From: JAGOEF01 sp964511665 | GTDB taxonomy: Bacteria > Bacteroidota > Bacteroidia > Bacteroidales > ML635J-15 | DNA: 50,468 nucleotides | Assembly: GCA_964511665.1 (NCBI GenBank) | Contig: CAZEHA010000021.1 | Location: 1 to 50,468, forward strand | Reading direction: 5' to 3' | Shown: in pieces, positions 28,396 to 41,000 of the stretch | Position numbering within the stretch: position 1 is the first letter of the stretch | Layout of the letters: every line of letters begins with the position of its first letter | Translations under genes and position numbers: made by a program | The notes under the pieces: model-generated | The model's database searches: none | What the model saw: only the letters and a program-made list of their open reading frames with translations | Told to the model about the DNA's origin: nothing

Positions 28396-29148
28396 TTATT
28401 GCTTTTTATATTGTTGTAATACTCTGGCATCATCTTCTTTGCCGAATGGCAGCAAGTACGATATACCACCCGAAAAATGTCCCGAAGGAAAAGAATTGTT
28501 CAAACCCTGATTCAATCGGCTGCGATAGTAAAAAACATTCACCACCAAAAACCTGCTCAGATATACATCGAAGCCAATTCGTGGCGATATGCACATGCCC
28601 GGGTCGGACGCTATTGCAAAGATTGAGTTATCAGAATAGTTAGTATCGTAGATAAACTCAGCCGCATAGTCCAGTTTATCTTTGTCGGTAAGTGATGTTT
28701 CGGTGGAAACCGGAATTTTAAGGTCCAAACCCCCACCAAGGGCAAAATGCAATTTGCCAATGAAGAAATGATATCGGTAGTGCAAGCCAATTTGCGGCAT
28801 GATGATAAACGACTTGAAAGCAATGGAATCGTTTAAACTACGACCGAAAGGAACGTTTTCGTCGGTTCCGAAATCGAGTTTCCAGCTTGCTGTGGTTAAA
28901 TCTACAGCCGGCAACAGCGTAAAACGGTGGCGCGAATATCCGTATTCGAGTGGAAAACCGAAAAACAAACTACCCGATGTAGCCTTATCGGCAACAGCTC
29001 CGTAAGTTGTATTCTGGTAGGTGACACTGAAATCTTCGTTACTGCTCAGAAAGCCGTAGGAATAAGCTACTGCATAGCCCCTGATAAGCCGCTGCGAGCT
29101 CACCGACAAACTGACAAACAGCAGCAAGACGATACATATTTGTTTCAT
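28396..29148 (-). CDS. Predicted outer-membrane beta-barrel protein
   Basis: About 250 residues with a signal peptide (MKQICIVLLLFVSLSVSSQ). The mature part alternates aromatic and polar residues as in an outer-membrane barrel (SLFFGFPLEYGYSRHRFTLL, PQIGLHYRYHFFIGKLHFAL, SPRIGFDVYLSRFLVVNVFY). No named family is recognised with confidence. The frame can be extended to a TTG at 29184, but ATG 29148 (or 29154) gives a clean signal peptide, and a TAATTTTG box on the minus strand at 29182-29189 would start transcription between the two. It ends two bases before the caspase gene, so the pair is one operon. It diverges from a PorT-like gene. Confidence 0.75.
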   Translation of the reverse strand: MKQICIVLLLFVSLSVSSQRLIRGYAVAYSYGFLSSNEDFSVTYQNTTYGAVADKATSGSLFFGFPLEYGYSRHRFTLLPAVDLTTASWKLDFGTDENVPFGRSLNDSIAFKSFIIMPQIGLHYRYHFFIGKLHFALGGGLDLKIPVSTETSLTDKDKLDYAAEFIYDTNYSDNSIFAIASDPGMCISPRIGFDVYLSRFLVVNVFYYRSRLNQGLNNSFPSGHFSGGISYLLPFGKEDDARVLQQYKKQ

Positions 29149-29291
29149 AGACATTTTTTTAGTAATAAACCAATAAAAATACAAAATTATGTATTACATT
29201 TGCAATACGAGCCATGAATTTTTCAATATTGTTCTGAAATGTATCTGATTACAGCCATTATTGATATAACTACTAACCAAAACCAAGCTAT

Positions 29292-29918
29292 ATGAAAAAA
29301 TTTATTATTGCAACAACTGCACTGTGTATGATAGTTTCTGTGGCCTCTGCACAGGGTTTACACTTTGGCCCCAGGCTGGGTATGAGCGTATCAAATTTCA
29401 TACATTTCTCTGAATCGAGCGATATACAAACACAGAGCAAACTGGGATTACATGTTGGAGCTACCGCTGAATTTGAGATTCTTAGTTTTTTGTATGTCAG
29501 CACTACCCTATCTCTGTATCAGAAAGGGAACAAAAACGAGTACCCTTTGGGCACATCGAAAAGTACTTTCAGTTTTTTAGATTTGCCAATAGAAATTGGT
29601 TATAAAATGCCAATTGGCAATATATCGGTTTTTGGGCAAGTAGGTCCGTTTGTTAGTGTTGCCGTTGCAGGAAGGGGACGTTGGATTCCCGATGAAAGCT
29701 ACTCCGACGAGACCTCATCGTATTCGTTATATGAATACGACAACTACAAGCGTTTCGACACGGGTGTTGGTCTGGCTGCCGGCATCGATTACAAGAACTA
29801 TCAGGTCAGGTTTAGCTATTCGTTTGGTTTTATTAATATTGAGGGACACAGTTCCTATTCGGCCCAAACATCGGCATTCAGTGTAACCGGAGCTTATTTT
29901 ATCGGTCGGAATTATTGA
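29292..29918 (+). CDS. PorT-like outer-membrane beta-barrel protein
   Basis: A 208-residue protein with a signal peptide (cleavage after ASAQ) followed by GLHFGPRLGMSVSNF, an N-terminus typical of PorT-family / outer-membrane beta-barrel 2 proteins. Alternating barrel strands follow (SFLDLPIEIGYKMPIGNISV, NYQVRFSYSFGFINIEG) and the protein ends in an aromatic pattern (FIGRNY). It is clearly related to the barrel at 41966-42631: both share the GLHFG/GLHYG start, EFEILSFL/EYEVLSFL, LDLPIEIGYK/LDIPLNIGYK and NYKRFD/SYKRFD. Its last bases overlap the 3' end of the convergent HsdR_N-type gene by seven. Function beyond outer-membrane location is unknown. Confidence 0.82.
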   Translation: MKKFIIATTALCMIVSVASAQGLHFGPRLGMSVSNFIHFSESSDIQTQSKLGLHVGATAEFEILSFLYVSTTLSLYQKGNKNEYPLGTSKSTFSFLDLPIEIGYKMPIGNISVFGQVGPFVSVAVAGRGRWIPDESYSDETSSYSLYEYDNYKRFDTGVGLAAGIDYKNYQVRFSYSFGFINIEGHSSYSAQTSAFSVTGAYFIGRNY

Positions 29919-30361
29919 TTTATCAATTCATCGTAAACGGGTATATCGTTCAAATACACGAAACGGTTAGTTTGTTTGTGCATGCAGATATGCTGAATGC
30001 CATTACTTATTAATATGTATTTAAGTTGCATGTCGTAATTATATGCCATAATCTGGTCGAAAACCTGTTGGCTCAGTATTACCTCAGGAGCCTTGCATTC
30101 AACAATCATCAGCGGCTGAAGATTGCGATTGTGAACCACAGCATCGAACCGACGTTGCAAACCGTTGATATCGAGCGACTTTTCTACAGCAATAAGCGAC
30201 TGTGGGTAATGTCGATGGTTTACCAAAAAATGCAACAGGTGTTGCCTTACCCATTCTTCAGGGGTGCATGCTACATATTTGTTTCTGAAAATATCGAAAA
30301 CTTCAATTCTGCTGTGTTCGCGAATAGTAAGGTTTGCCTCCGGAAGGTTAAGTTCCCTCAT
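29912..30361 (-). CDS. Stand-alone HsdR N-terminal (PD-(D/E)xK nuclease-fold) protein
   Basis: A 149-residue protein resembling the N-terminal nuclease domain of type I restriction enzyme R subunits (HSDR_N_2 type). The PD-(D/E)xK core is seen as RRFDAVVH (Asp) followed by LMIVECKAP (Glu and Lys), preceded by EEWVRQHLLHFLVNHRHYP and followed by QVFDQIMAYNYDMQLKYIL. No helicase, specificity or methylase gene lies nearby, so it is not a restriction system. Short single-domain members are common in this phylum and their role is unclear. The DUF6265-like gene ends four bases upstream. Confidence 0.85.
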   Translation of the reverse strand: MRELNLPEANLTIREHSRIEVFDIFRNKYVACTPEEWVRQHLLHFLVNHRHYPQSLIAVEKSLDINGLQRRFDAVVHNRNLQPLMIVECKAPEVILSQQVFDQIMAYNYDMQLKYILISNGIQHICMHKQTNRFVYLNDIPVYDELINQ

Positions 30362-30365
30362 TTCT

Positions 30366-30833
30366 TTATTCCTTACGAATGAGTTTTACATCGATTAAAG
30401 GATCATCGCTTTTATTGTCGTTAAACCAAACGTACATTTCGTTGTTTCCATAGCGCATATAGGTAATTGCATGAGGAAAATCGGTAATAGGGTTCACAAA
30501 AGTCCATTCGAGACTATCGGGTTGTTCAGTTAACGAAAAACCGGCAAACACCCGTTTTGTGTCCATGCTGGCATGCATAAAATACACAGGTTTACCATCG
30601 ACACATTTAATGGCCATTTCGTCGAATTGAATGGTATCGTTGCTGACAAATCCATAGGTTCGGCCAACAAACAATGTATCGCCCATATTTTTCCATTGCT
30701 CGAAACTGGGGACACCATTGTTTTGAATTTCCCAGGTTCCCAATAACCAATAGGGCATCGACTCCCTGCATTGTGCCAGCAGGCTTGCATTGTAGGTAAG
30801 AACCATCAGCAATATAAAAAACAGTGCTCTCAT
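30366..30833 (-). CDS. DUF6265-like exported protein
   Basis: A 155-residue protein with a signal peptide (cleavage near LLAQ). The mature part follows the DUF6265 pattern: MPYWLLGTWEIQNNG, then FEQW, DTLFVGRTYGF, IQFDEMAIK, and near the end FVNPITDFPHAITYMRYG. Proteins of this kind are small secreted or periplasmic beta-barrels of unknown function. It is followed four bases later by the HsdR_N-type gene, so the two are probably co-transcribed. Confidence 0.75.
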   Translation of the reverse strand: MRALFFILLMVLTYNASLLAQCRESMPYWLLGTWEIQNNGVPSFEQWKNMGDTLFVGRTYGFVSNDTIQFDEMAIKCVDGKPVYFMHASMDTKRVFAGFSLTEQPDSLEWTFVNPITDFPHAITYMRYGNNEMYVWFNDNKSDDPLIDVKLIRKE

Positions 30834-30926
30834 TTCTTTAGGTTTTCGATGTGTACAAAGATACAGAAGTTTTTTTCAACCAACAAGCGACCAATCTTTT
30901 GATATCTACAGCACCCGAATGCACGG

Positions 30927-31889
30927 TTATGGTTTTAGAAGATTTATATCGCCAACCAGCTCTAATCCGGCGTTTCTTCCAGTGCCGCTGAATACACTCT
31001 CTCCGGTTTGGTTTTCGACAACAATTTGCAGCTCAGCATCGATGCTTTCGTGAATCATTCTGCTCATTTCGCCAGCAAGCGGAGCCTTCAACTCACCCGA
31101 ATTCTTCGAATGTCCGTTGACAAATATTTTTAATCTCGAAGTGTGTATCGCAATATTTATTCTATTATCTGATTTTTCTAATTTCGAAATTTTGGCACCT
31201 GTATAAGTAGCAAAAGTAATAGTTTTGCCTTGATACATGAGGAAACCTAAGAATCCGGTAAAAGTTTTGCCAATCCATGGTATTCGAGCTACCGATAACA
31301 TAAACGAGGTTTCTGACATTTCGAAATTATTGGTTTGCATCCAAATCCATGCCTTTGGCATAGAGCTGCCCCAGTCTTTCTCTATATATCCCAGTCCATC
31401 ATCAAAATTCAACAGCTCGGCATTGTGGTGTATGGTGCCCCGAACAGTATGACACATACTCACCAAGCCATGATAACATTCCATGAAAGGAACATAGCGA
31501 TACCAACCCATAATTCCGGGACGCACGAAGCCTGCCCTGTATGGATGCAAATTGCCATACTCGAGTTCACCCCTTAACGCGCATTGTTCGTTTTTAAGAT
31601 TCAGCACACATTTTGTTGGCGAAAAATAGTTTTCGGCAACATATACCTCGAAGCCATGTTTCGAAAACCTAAAAACATCCGGTTTAAAACTGAAATAATA
31701 TGTTTCGCCGGTTTTACCGTTGATAGCCTGAACAAATGCATGGGTATTGTTCTCGGCAATAGCAATACCGGGAATAAACGACCAAGTGGTATTGCCATCG
31801 GCACTCACATTTTTAAAATACCAACCCTCGAAATAATTCTTATTTGCGCGATTGCCCTGAAAATACGTAGGATTCCATATTTTTAGCAA
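30927..31889 (-). CDS. Tocopherol-cyclase-family protein
   Basis: About 320 residues of the tocopherol cyclase family, seen from NPTYFQGN, NYFEGWYFKNV, SFIPGIAI, FVRPGIMGWYRYVPFMECYH and the signature GYIEKDWGSSMPKAWIW. Plant members cyclise a prenylquinol to tocopherol; the bacterial relatives, including those of bacteria that make no tocopherol, are uncharacterised and often described as lipocalin-like, so I assign no reaction. The open frame runs up to an ATG at 32102, which would overlap the FISUMP gene by 95 bases. The family's usual N-terminus begins just before LKIWNPTYFQGN, so TTG at 31889 is chosen. No signal peptide is seen with that start. Confidence 0.8.
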   Translation of the reverse strand: MLKIWNPTYFQGNRANKNYFEGWYFKNVSADGNTTWSFIPGIAIAENNTHAFVQAINGKTGETYYFSFKPDVFRFSKHGFEVYVAENYFSPTKCVLNLKNEQCALRGELEYGNLHPYRAGFVRPGIMGWYRYVPFMECYHGLVSMCHTVRGTIHHNAELLNFDDGLGYIEKDWGSSMPKAWIWMQTNNFEMSETSFMLSVARIPWIGKTFTGFLGFLMYQGKTITFATYTGAKISKLEKSDNRINIAIHTSRLKIFVNGHSKNSGELKAPLAGEMSRMIHESIDAELQIVVENQTGESVFSGTGRNAGLELVGDINLLKP

Positions 31890-32007
31890 ATCATACCACG
31901 GCGACCGCAAGGGGCGTTGGCAAGTGGCAATACTATATTTCGCATATAGGTTTTCTTTCAAAATCTCATATTTATAATAATCCGATTCAGGATAAATCGA
32001 AACAATA

Positions 32008-35000
32008 CTATTCTTCTTGTTGAAGCTTAGGTATTTCTCCTCCCATACCAAAAGGATCGTAAACACAACGGACCGACATACCCGAATTCTGATGCAGCTC
32101 ATAAAAGAACACTTCCTCGGAATCGTCCTCCATCCTTACACTGTAGGCCTGAAAAGGTTCTCCCCAGGCCGAAGTTGTCCACCACAAACCGGCAGTGTTC
32201 ACATACTCAAAACTGCCATCTGTGTTACGAATACCACCGGGCAAAGCGCTAAATCCGGTTTCGTTGTTAGCTGTGTTAAACACGCCCCAGTGCAATGGGC
32301 CGGCTTCTTTTAGTTTTGTAGCAGCCGTCATTTCGCCCCCAAGATTCCACATAAGATTCTGCCATGCCATGTCATCGGACACGATCCATCCTACCGGACA
32401 TGGGTTTTTGTCACCATTATACATTGGCGATAAAGCAAACCAATTGTATAATACTCCGTACTCCTCGCCAAAGCTAACATAATCGTTGTTGTAGTATGTG
32501 TATCCGGGAGTCATCAATCCTTGCCATGCAATATTGTCGGTAACCAGCGGAATAGGTGTGCCATCGTTGTACTTTGTAGTTTTCAGGTTTTCGGCCAGCC
32601 AAATCTGATTGCCAATAACAACAAAACCGTATGTATTTCCATCACCATCAATCGGCATTGGAATTGATTGTGTAGTAGCGCTGAGTACATTACCCAATGC
32701 CATTCCCTGAGCATTGTAAGCAAATGCACGGATATAGTAGGTTGTACCCGGGTATAAGCCTTGAATATCAGAACCAAACCAACCGTCGAAAGGCCCATAT
32801 TTCACAAAGCCCGTCATATTGTCGAAATTTACATTGGGGGTGGTACCATAGATAAAACCTTTGTTAATGATATTGGTACCTCCTGTTTCGTTTACGTAGC
32901 CTTCGGCATATATAGATGTAAATTCATTGGTTTGTACCATTGTGGTAGATACAGCAGGAATGGTTGAGAATTCCTGATTCTTGATACAACGAATGGAGGC
33001 CCCCATGTTTTTATCGTAAAAATTATACAAAGCATCTTCGGTGGCATTTTGAAGGTTAAGAGCATACCCAGACCAATCGTCATATTCGGAACTAAACCAC
33101 CAATCGCCTGTGTAACCCAGGTTCATAAAACTACCTGCCTGCCGTTGTCCTCCCGGTAAGGCAGTAAACGAATAGCCATCGAATGCTCCGTTGTTGGGAA
33201 TTTGCCAATGTGCTAAACCAGTTTCTTTGAGAGCTCCTCCGGCTATAGTTGAGCCACCTATATAATTAATCAGTTCATCCCATTCTGCATAGTCTGGCAC
33301 ATGATATCCTGCGGGGCAAATATTGCGGCCACCAGTAAGAACCATATCAGTAGAATAAAAATTGTACATGGCACCATAAACGTCCCAATTACTGATAGAG
33401 TCGTTATTATACCAGCAATAAGCCGGATTGATATACATTTGCCATTGTTGATCGTCAACAATTTTAGTCATTGCTGAACCATCGCTGTATTTATTAGTTC
33501 TTAGGTTTGTACTGAGCCATTCCTGCGAACCAATTACCACCGAATTATACACATTTCCTGCTCCATCAATAATTCCCATATTCGCAGGAGTAGTAAACGA
33601 AAGCTCATCGCTATAAGCTATTCCGATAGTGTTGGCAGCATAGGCTCTGATGTAATATGTAGTAAGCTCCTGCAAACCACCAATAAATGCAACAAATGCT
33701 CCGGATTCGCTTCCTTTAACAAAGATATTTTCGGCATTGCTAATGTTCACGTCGGGGGTGGTTGAAATAATCACTCCTTTCTCGATGATTTGATACAAAT
33801 CGCTTTCAACGGTACCACTCAGCGAAGCCGACTCGAACGTAACATTTGTCGGTGTTTGAATACTGATAGATGGAGGCAGCGCCATTACATGATTTTTCAC
33901 ACAACGCACCGATAATCCATCGCGCACGGTATTCGAATAATTATTGAGGTATTCGGAGAAAGCACTCATGTTTCTAGTTGTCACAAAATCGTTCATCAAA
34001 GCTGTTGATGTCCAAAAATAGGTTTCGGTAGTAATGTCGGAGTAACCATCGCTTGAAAGTCTGATACCGGCCGGCAATGCACTAAATCCATAATCGTCGG
34101 TGCCTTCACCTCCCGATTGCCACAAGGTGGTTGATTTCAGTTTCATCCCCGCATTCCAATCGCCGCCTACTTCGTTCGAAAGAATAATCCAGTCCCATTC
34201 ATCGGGAACATGCCAGCCTTCGGGGCACAAGTTCTTGCCACCATTCTTGGCGGGATTGGTTGCATAATAATTATACAGTGCACCATAGCTTGTTCCATAG
34301 GTAACAAAATCGTTTTCGTACCAGCAATATGCAGGTGTTAAAAGAGTTTCCCACTCAAACGGGTCGGGTACGTTAGCAATGGGCGATGCATCGTTATAAG
34401 AAGTTGTTTTCAGGTTTTCGGTAAGCCATTTTTGAGCACCAATGCTAACAAAACTATATTCATTACCATCACCGTCGAAAATTCCGAGAAACTCAGTTGT
34501 AGTAAAGCTATAATCTTCGCTATAACCCACTCCAATAGCATTAACAGCAAAAAAGCGCACGTAATAGGTTGTTTGATCTGCCAACAAATCAACAGGAAAA
34601 CTAAACTCTTGCATGCTTGCGTGAGCCATATAGCTACCCATATTTGCTTCTACACTTGGTTCAGGGCTGGTTGACCATACCACACCGGTATATTGCAATG
34701 GATATCCACCCTCGCTAATTAAGTTTCCGGTACAAATGGCCGATTCGTAGCTAATATTAAATACACTTTCGATCTCGACCACGGGAACCGAACTAGCTTC
34801 GGGATTTTTCATGCAACGCAACGATGCTCCTGCTGTTTTAGGAGCCTCTCCCCCCACGATTTCGGAAGAAAAATCGTCAATTCCCAATATAAAGGTCATG
34901 TCTTCTTCGTTTACCATGTTCATCCAGAACATGGTTGCCTGATACACATTACTAAAACTCTCAACAGGTTTCGTACCCTGTCCACCGCCAAAGACCATAC

Positions 35001-38000
35001 GACCGCCGGCAGGAAGAGCTCTGAAGCCATAGCCATCGGTACCCGGATACTCCATCCACAAGCCGGTTGATTTTAGTTTTGATGCAGCGTTGTAGGTTCC
35101 TCCGGCAAACATTACCAATGTCATCCAGTCGTTTTCGGTAGCCAGGTGATATCCTACAGGACACAGATTTTTTCCCCATGTTTTGGTGAAATCAAATACA
35201 TAGCCGTTGTACAAGGCTCCAAAAACAGAACCGTATGTCTCATAATTGTTTTCGTACCAGCAATAAGCAGGTCCATCGAAGGACTCCCAATCTAAATCGT
35301 CTTCAAAATTGCTTAGAGGTGCATTATCGTTGTAACTGGTAGTCATCAGGTTTTCTTTAAGCCATACTTGCGTGCCAATGGTAACCGCAGTATATTCATT
35401 GCCATCGCCATCGTAAATACCCATATCTTCGGTGGTAACAAAGCTTATTTGATTGCCATAACCAACGCCTGTAGCATTCACCGCAAAAGCCCTGACATAA
35501 TAAATAGTTTCAGCCTGTAATCCTGTTATATTACTCACAAATTCGCCTAAACCTGCATCTTCGTTCAAATACATATTACCCGATTCCATAGTGGGGTTTT
35601 CGGTGGTTGACCACACTATACCACGCTTGGTAACCGGATAGCCTCCCTCGTCGGTAACATTGCCTCCCGACAGGGCAACTTTCCAGGTAATATCTGTTGC
35701 TTCAGTAGTAGTGAGTACGGGAACAGAGCTAGCTTCGCTGTTTTTTACACATCGTACCGAAAATCCACGATACTTTTCAATATCGAAGTCATTAAATAAA
35801 TCAGATTCGGTGATATAGAAAGCTCTGGCTGAGTCAGAATTATGTTCAAGCTGAGTCCACCAATAACCGGCAGTTGTCATATCGAAAAAAGAGTCTTCCA
35901 AATCGCGCATTCCGCCGGGCAAAGCTGCAAATCCTAAATCATCGGTACCTTCGCCACCTGCCATCCACAGGGTAGTTGCTTTTAAAGCCTGAGCTTCGTT
36001 CCCTGCAAATCCATTGTCGGTGAGATAGTTGTATAAAACAAGCAAATCGACAGCTGTTGCAACATGATAGCCCGAAGGACAAATATTTTTTCCTTTGGTG
36101 ATAATATAATCGCAAGCATTGAAATTGTACAATGCACCATAATCGATACCGTAAGGATCGTATAGGTTGTTGAACCAGCAATAGGCTGCATCGGGTGAGT
36201 AATCCCAATCGTACGACATTTCGTAATTAGCAATGGGGCTGGCATCGTTAAACGATGTTGTGGTAAGGTTGGTACTCAACCATGTTTGGTCTCCAATTAC
36301 AACCGGCACATACACATTACCGTCGCCATCATATGCATTGGGGTCGTCGGCAGTTACAAACTCAAGCACATTACCGTAGGCAATTCCAAGAACATTCACG
36401 GCATAGGCACGTACATAATAGGTTGTTTGTGGCTCAAGTTCAGTAAGTGCGGCATTGAATACACCTGTTCCGCTACCATCATTCGTAATATCGATAGCCG
36501 TAGAGATGTCGGGATCGGGGTTGGTCGACCACAGCACACCACAACGGGTAACGTGATATCCACCGTTTGCTGTAATTTCGTAGTCGATATCTGCAGTGTA
36601 TGGTGTAATATTGTTCACTACTGTTGTCGACAATATTGCAATTGTGTTGCCTACAGTGTTTTTCACGCAACGTAACGATGCGCCATTTGATTTTTCCGAT
36701 TCTCCAATATACACATCTTCACCAAGGTTTGTAAGTTGAACACGCCATCCCATTTCGGGAGAAAACTCAACAGGTATCCACCAATTGCTCTGTTCTGTAA
36801 TATAGCCAAAAACACCATCAAAATCTCTACTACCACCGGGCAATGCAGTGAAGCCACTTTCATTGGTTGCTCCTGTGTTCGGGTCGAGCCAGTGGACAGT
36901 TCCGGCTTCCTTCATTTTTCCGCCTGCTAAAGCCATTCCTCCTAACGCATCTATCAATTCTGTCCATTCTTCATCACCGGGTATATGCCAGCCGTCGGGG
37001 CAAATATTGCGGTTGCCGTTTTCGATATAATCTACTGCATAGTATTTATATAAAGCTCCATACACACTACCATAGCTGACATAGTCGTTTTCGTACCAGC
37101 ACATTGCCGGAGAGTTGGAATTGGCCCATAATCCGGCATCACCAATTTCAGGAATGGGTGTATTATCAGAGTACTGGGTCACGGCAAGGTTCTCGCGCAT
37201 CCAGCACTGGCTTCCGATGCTAACAGTTTGGTATTCGTTGAGGTCGGCATCGGTAATGGTTCCACAATTCAAGAAATCGGTAGTAACCGCAACCTCGTTG
37301 TCGTAGGATGTTCCCGATTCGTTTGTGGCAAAAGCCCTTACATAGTAGGTTGTTACAGGTGTGAGTCCTGAAATTTCGCAAACAAACTCGCCATTACCGC
37401 TGCCCTGATTTACCAATCCTTCGTTGTTGTCGATATCGGGTGAGCCTGTAGTATTCCATACCACACCGCGAGAACTTACCAAAGCGCCGCCATTATTAGT
37501 AATAGAAGCTGTTACAGTAAAGCCGTCGAAATCGATGTTTGAAATACTTGTACCCTCTATGGTGGGGGTATTAATTGGAATCTGGTTTTTCACACATCGA
37601 ACTGAGAAACCGTAATTTACATCAGCCAAATCGTGATACACCATTCCACCCGCTGAACCTATCATTACCGACCATGCATTCAAGTTGCTTTCGCCATCGG
37701 AATCGGCGCTCCACCACCACACAGAACCGCCTAAGTAGTTAAAACTATTATCGGGTGAACGTTGGCCTCCGGGCAAAGCTGTAAATCCGCTGATGTTGGT
37801 TCCGGTATTGTTTTGATTCCAGCGATCGAACCCTGCTTCCTTCAGAGCGTCGCCGGCTTCTTCCATCCCGCCCCATTCTTCAATAAGAGCCATCCAGTCG
37901 TCGTTATTGGCTACATGGTAACCGGCCGGACAAATATTTTTACCACCATTAGTTGCCGTATCTATAGCACCCCAACTGTATAGCGCTCCATAGGTATCGC

Positions 38001-41000
38001 CGTATGTAGCCTCATCGTTGTCGAACCAGGTCATGGCAATTACTCCTTTGGTATTCCAATCGCCGGTATTCACAGGAATGTCGGTATTGTCGTTGTATCT
38101 GGTTGTTTTCAAGTTATGTGTAGTCCAAAAATCGGTTCCTACTCTCAAGGTGGTGTACACGTTTCCATCAACATCGGCAACGGGAAGTCCGAATTCGGTG
38201 GTAGTAAAGCTTAATTCGTTGCCATAACCAACGCCCAAAGAATTGATAGCAAAAGCTTTAACAAAATACTGTGTTGATGGCAGCAAACTGTTTGCCTGGC
38301 TTGTAAATGTACTTGTGCCGGCTCCGGCAAGCGACATTCCCTCGGCATTGTTGAGGACAACACCTGCTGAGCTTGACCAGATAACCCCGGAATGTATTAC
38401 TTCGTAGCCTCCATCGCTTATAATATTACCACCCGAATAGGCCATGTCGGGCATTACGCTGTTAACAACTTTGGTTGTTACCACAGGAACGCTTGCACCT
38501 GCATTATTCTTCACGCATCGTAGCGACAATCCATTGTTCTTTTGCAAACCACCTTGCCATGCATTCGACTCATGGCCATACAACTGACGTGTATAAGCAG
38601 CCTCGGCCAAATATTCGGTAAGCGACCACCATACAGCTGTTTGCCCAATATAATAGAACAGACCATCGTCGTAGCGATTACCGGCAGGCAAAGCAGTAAA
38701 ACCCGACTCATTGGTTCCATCGGAATTCGTTGTCCAATGTACAGTACCCACTTCTTTCATCTTTGCTCCGGCTACCAACTCACCACCAAGAAAATCGATT
38801 AAAGTAGTCCAATCGGTTTCATCGGGTATATGCCAGCCTTCGGGGCAAATGTTTTTACCACCATTCGACAAATAATCGACTGAATACCAATTATATAAAG
38901 CACCATATACATCTCCATAGCTAAGTTGATCGTTTTCGTACCAGCAATATGCTGGTGTTGTTAGTTCTGTCCAGCCAAGATTATCGGTAATCTGGCTTAT
39001 TGGTGTGTTGTCGCTGTATTGAGTTGTTTTCAGGTTTTCACTCAGCCAGCGCTGATTACCAATAACAATTTGTTCATATTCGTTTCCATCGGCATCGGTA
39101 ACAGTGCCTAGGTCTTCGAGTGTTTGAAACGAAACCGTTTCGCCATATCCCACACCAACGGAATTGACAGCAAATGCCCGAATATTATAGTCGGTTAGGG
39201 GCAGTAAACTAATTATATTGGTTGAATACACGGTGCTTCCTTCTACAACCAAAACAAAGCCTTCGTTATTGGCCAATGTAGGCTCTTCGAGCAGATTAGA
39301 AGAATATACAAAGCCTTTGTGCAACACCGCGTAGCCGTTTTCGGAAATAACTTCACCCTGTGCAATGGCCGAGCTTGTGGTTATGTTATTTACTGTAACA
39401 GTTTCAACCGTTGGCACTTGCGATCCTGCATTGTTTTTTAAGCAACGCACCGACATTCCATCGTTTTTGGTGTTCGGATCATTCGACATAGCCTCGGTAT
39501 TAGAAGCCGCATCAACATTCCATGCTTGAAAAGCATCAGCAGCAGTTGACGACCACCAGAAACCCACCTGATTAATTTCGGTAAAATCAGGATCAGAAAT
39601 TCCACGTCCACCACCAGGCAAGGCCGTGAAGCCGAATTCATCGCTTGCTCCTAAATTTGGAGAAGACCAGTTCACCGTACCAACTTCTTTGAGTTTCCCT
39701 CCGGCAAGCTCAAATCCACCGGCATAGTTGGCAAGCACAGCCCATTCATTGTTAGTAGGCACATGCCAGCCTTCGGGGCAAATATTTCTTCCTCCATTCG
39801 AAATATAATCAACTGCATACCAGTTGTATAATGCTCCGTAGATTGATCCATAAGTAACAAAATCGTTTGCGTACCAACAGTATGCAGGGCCGGTGAGTGT
39901 TTCCCATTCATTCAGCAAGTTAACCATGTCGATAGGGTCGCTATTGCTGTATTTGGTTGTGGCCAGATTTGCGCCAAGCCAGCGCTGTGTTCCTATCGAA
40001 ACCTGAGAATATGTATTGCCGTCTCCATCGGTAACAATACCAAAATCTTCGAGTGTTGTAAAACTAAGTGTATCGCCATAAGCAACACCATGTTCGTTTT
40101 CGGCATAGGCTCTTAGGTAGTATGTTGTAAGGGGTGTTAAGCCTTCAACGCTACTTTCGAAAACTCCTAATCCCGAACCATCGTTGGTGATGCCATCGTT
40201 ATCGCTAAGCGATGGATTATTGTGTGTAGCCCACACCACGCCTCTTGCACTAACAGGCGCTGCACCCTGAGAACTTACATTACCGCCCGACATGGCCGAA
40301 AACGCTGTAACATCGATAACGGCAGAAGTGGTTACTTCGGGCAAAAGACTAGGGATTGTATCTTCGGAAGTAATAAACTCAATTTCGTTTCCGTAGCCAT
40401 AACCGGCACTGTTTGCGGCATAGGCACGCAGGTAATATGTAGTTTCGGGCTCAAGTTCGGTAATCTCATCCGAAAAACTATTTTCGGTCGATGCATTCGA
40501 AGTAAAACCACTGTTATGTACAATGCTGGGGTTGGGCGTTGTGCTCCACACCAGTCCTTTTTCGGTAATCTCGGCTCCGCCGTTGTTTGTAATGCGACCA
40601 CCCGAAGAAGCCGTGTTTTGGGTTATATCGCTAACAGAGTCGGTAACGAGTTCGGGAGGGTAATTCATAATGCAACGCACCGACATACCCATTTTTTTAC
40701 GACCATGTTGCCTGAATATCTCTGTTTTATCGTATTGAAGACCACGGCTCCATGCATTCAAATCGCTAAAGCCGGTTGAAGTCCACCATGTAGCATTTTT
40801 GCCATCGTAATAAAACTCACCGGCAAAGTTACGTATTCCATTGGGAACGGCTCCAAACCCACTTGCATTAATATCGTTTCCTGTATGACTTATCCAGTTT
40901 TCGGTGCCGGCTTCTTTTAGCATATTGCCATATCCCTGACCACGCCAATCGTCAGTATCGGTTTGCGCTTCGCTCATTCCTAAAGACATTTCGAGGCGTT

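Noticed and set aside
29912..30361. Restriction-modification system
   Set aside because: Only an HsdR N-terminal-like domain is present; no motor, specificity or methyltransferase gene lies nearby.
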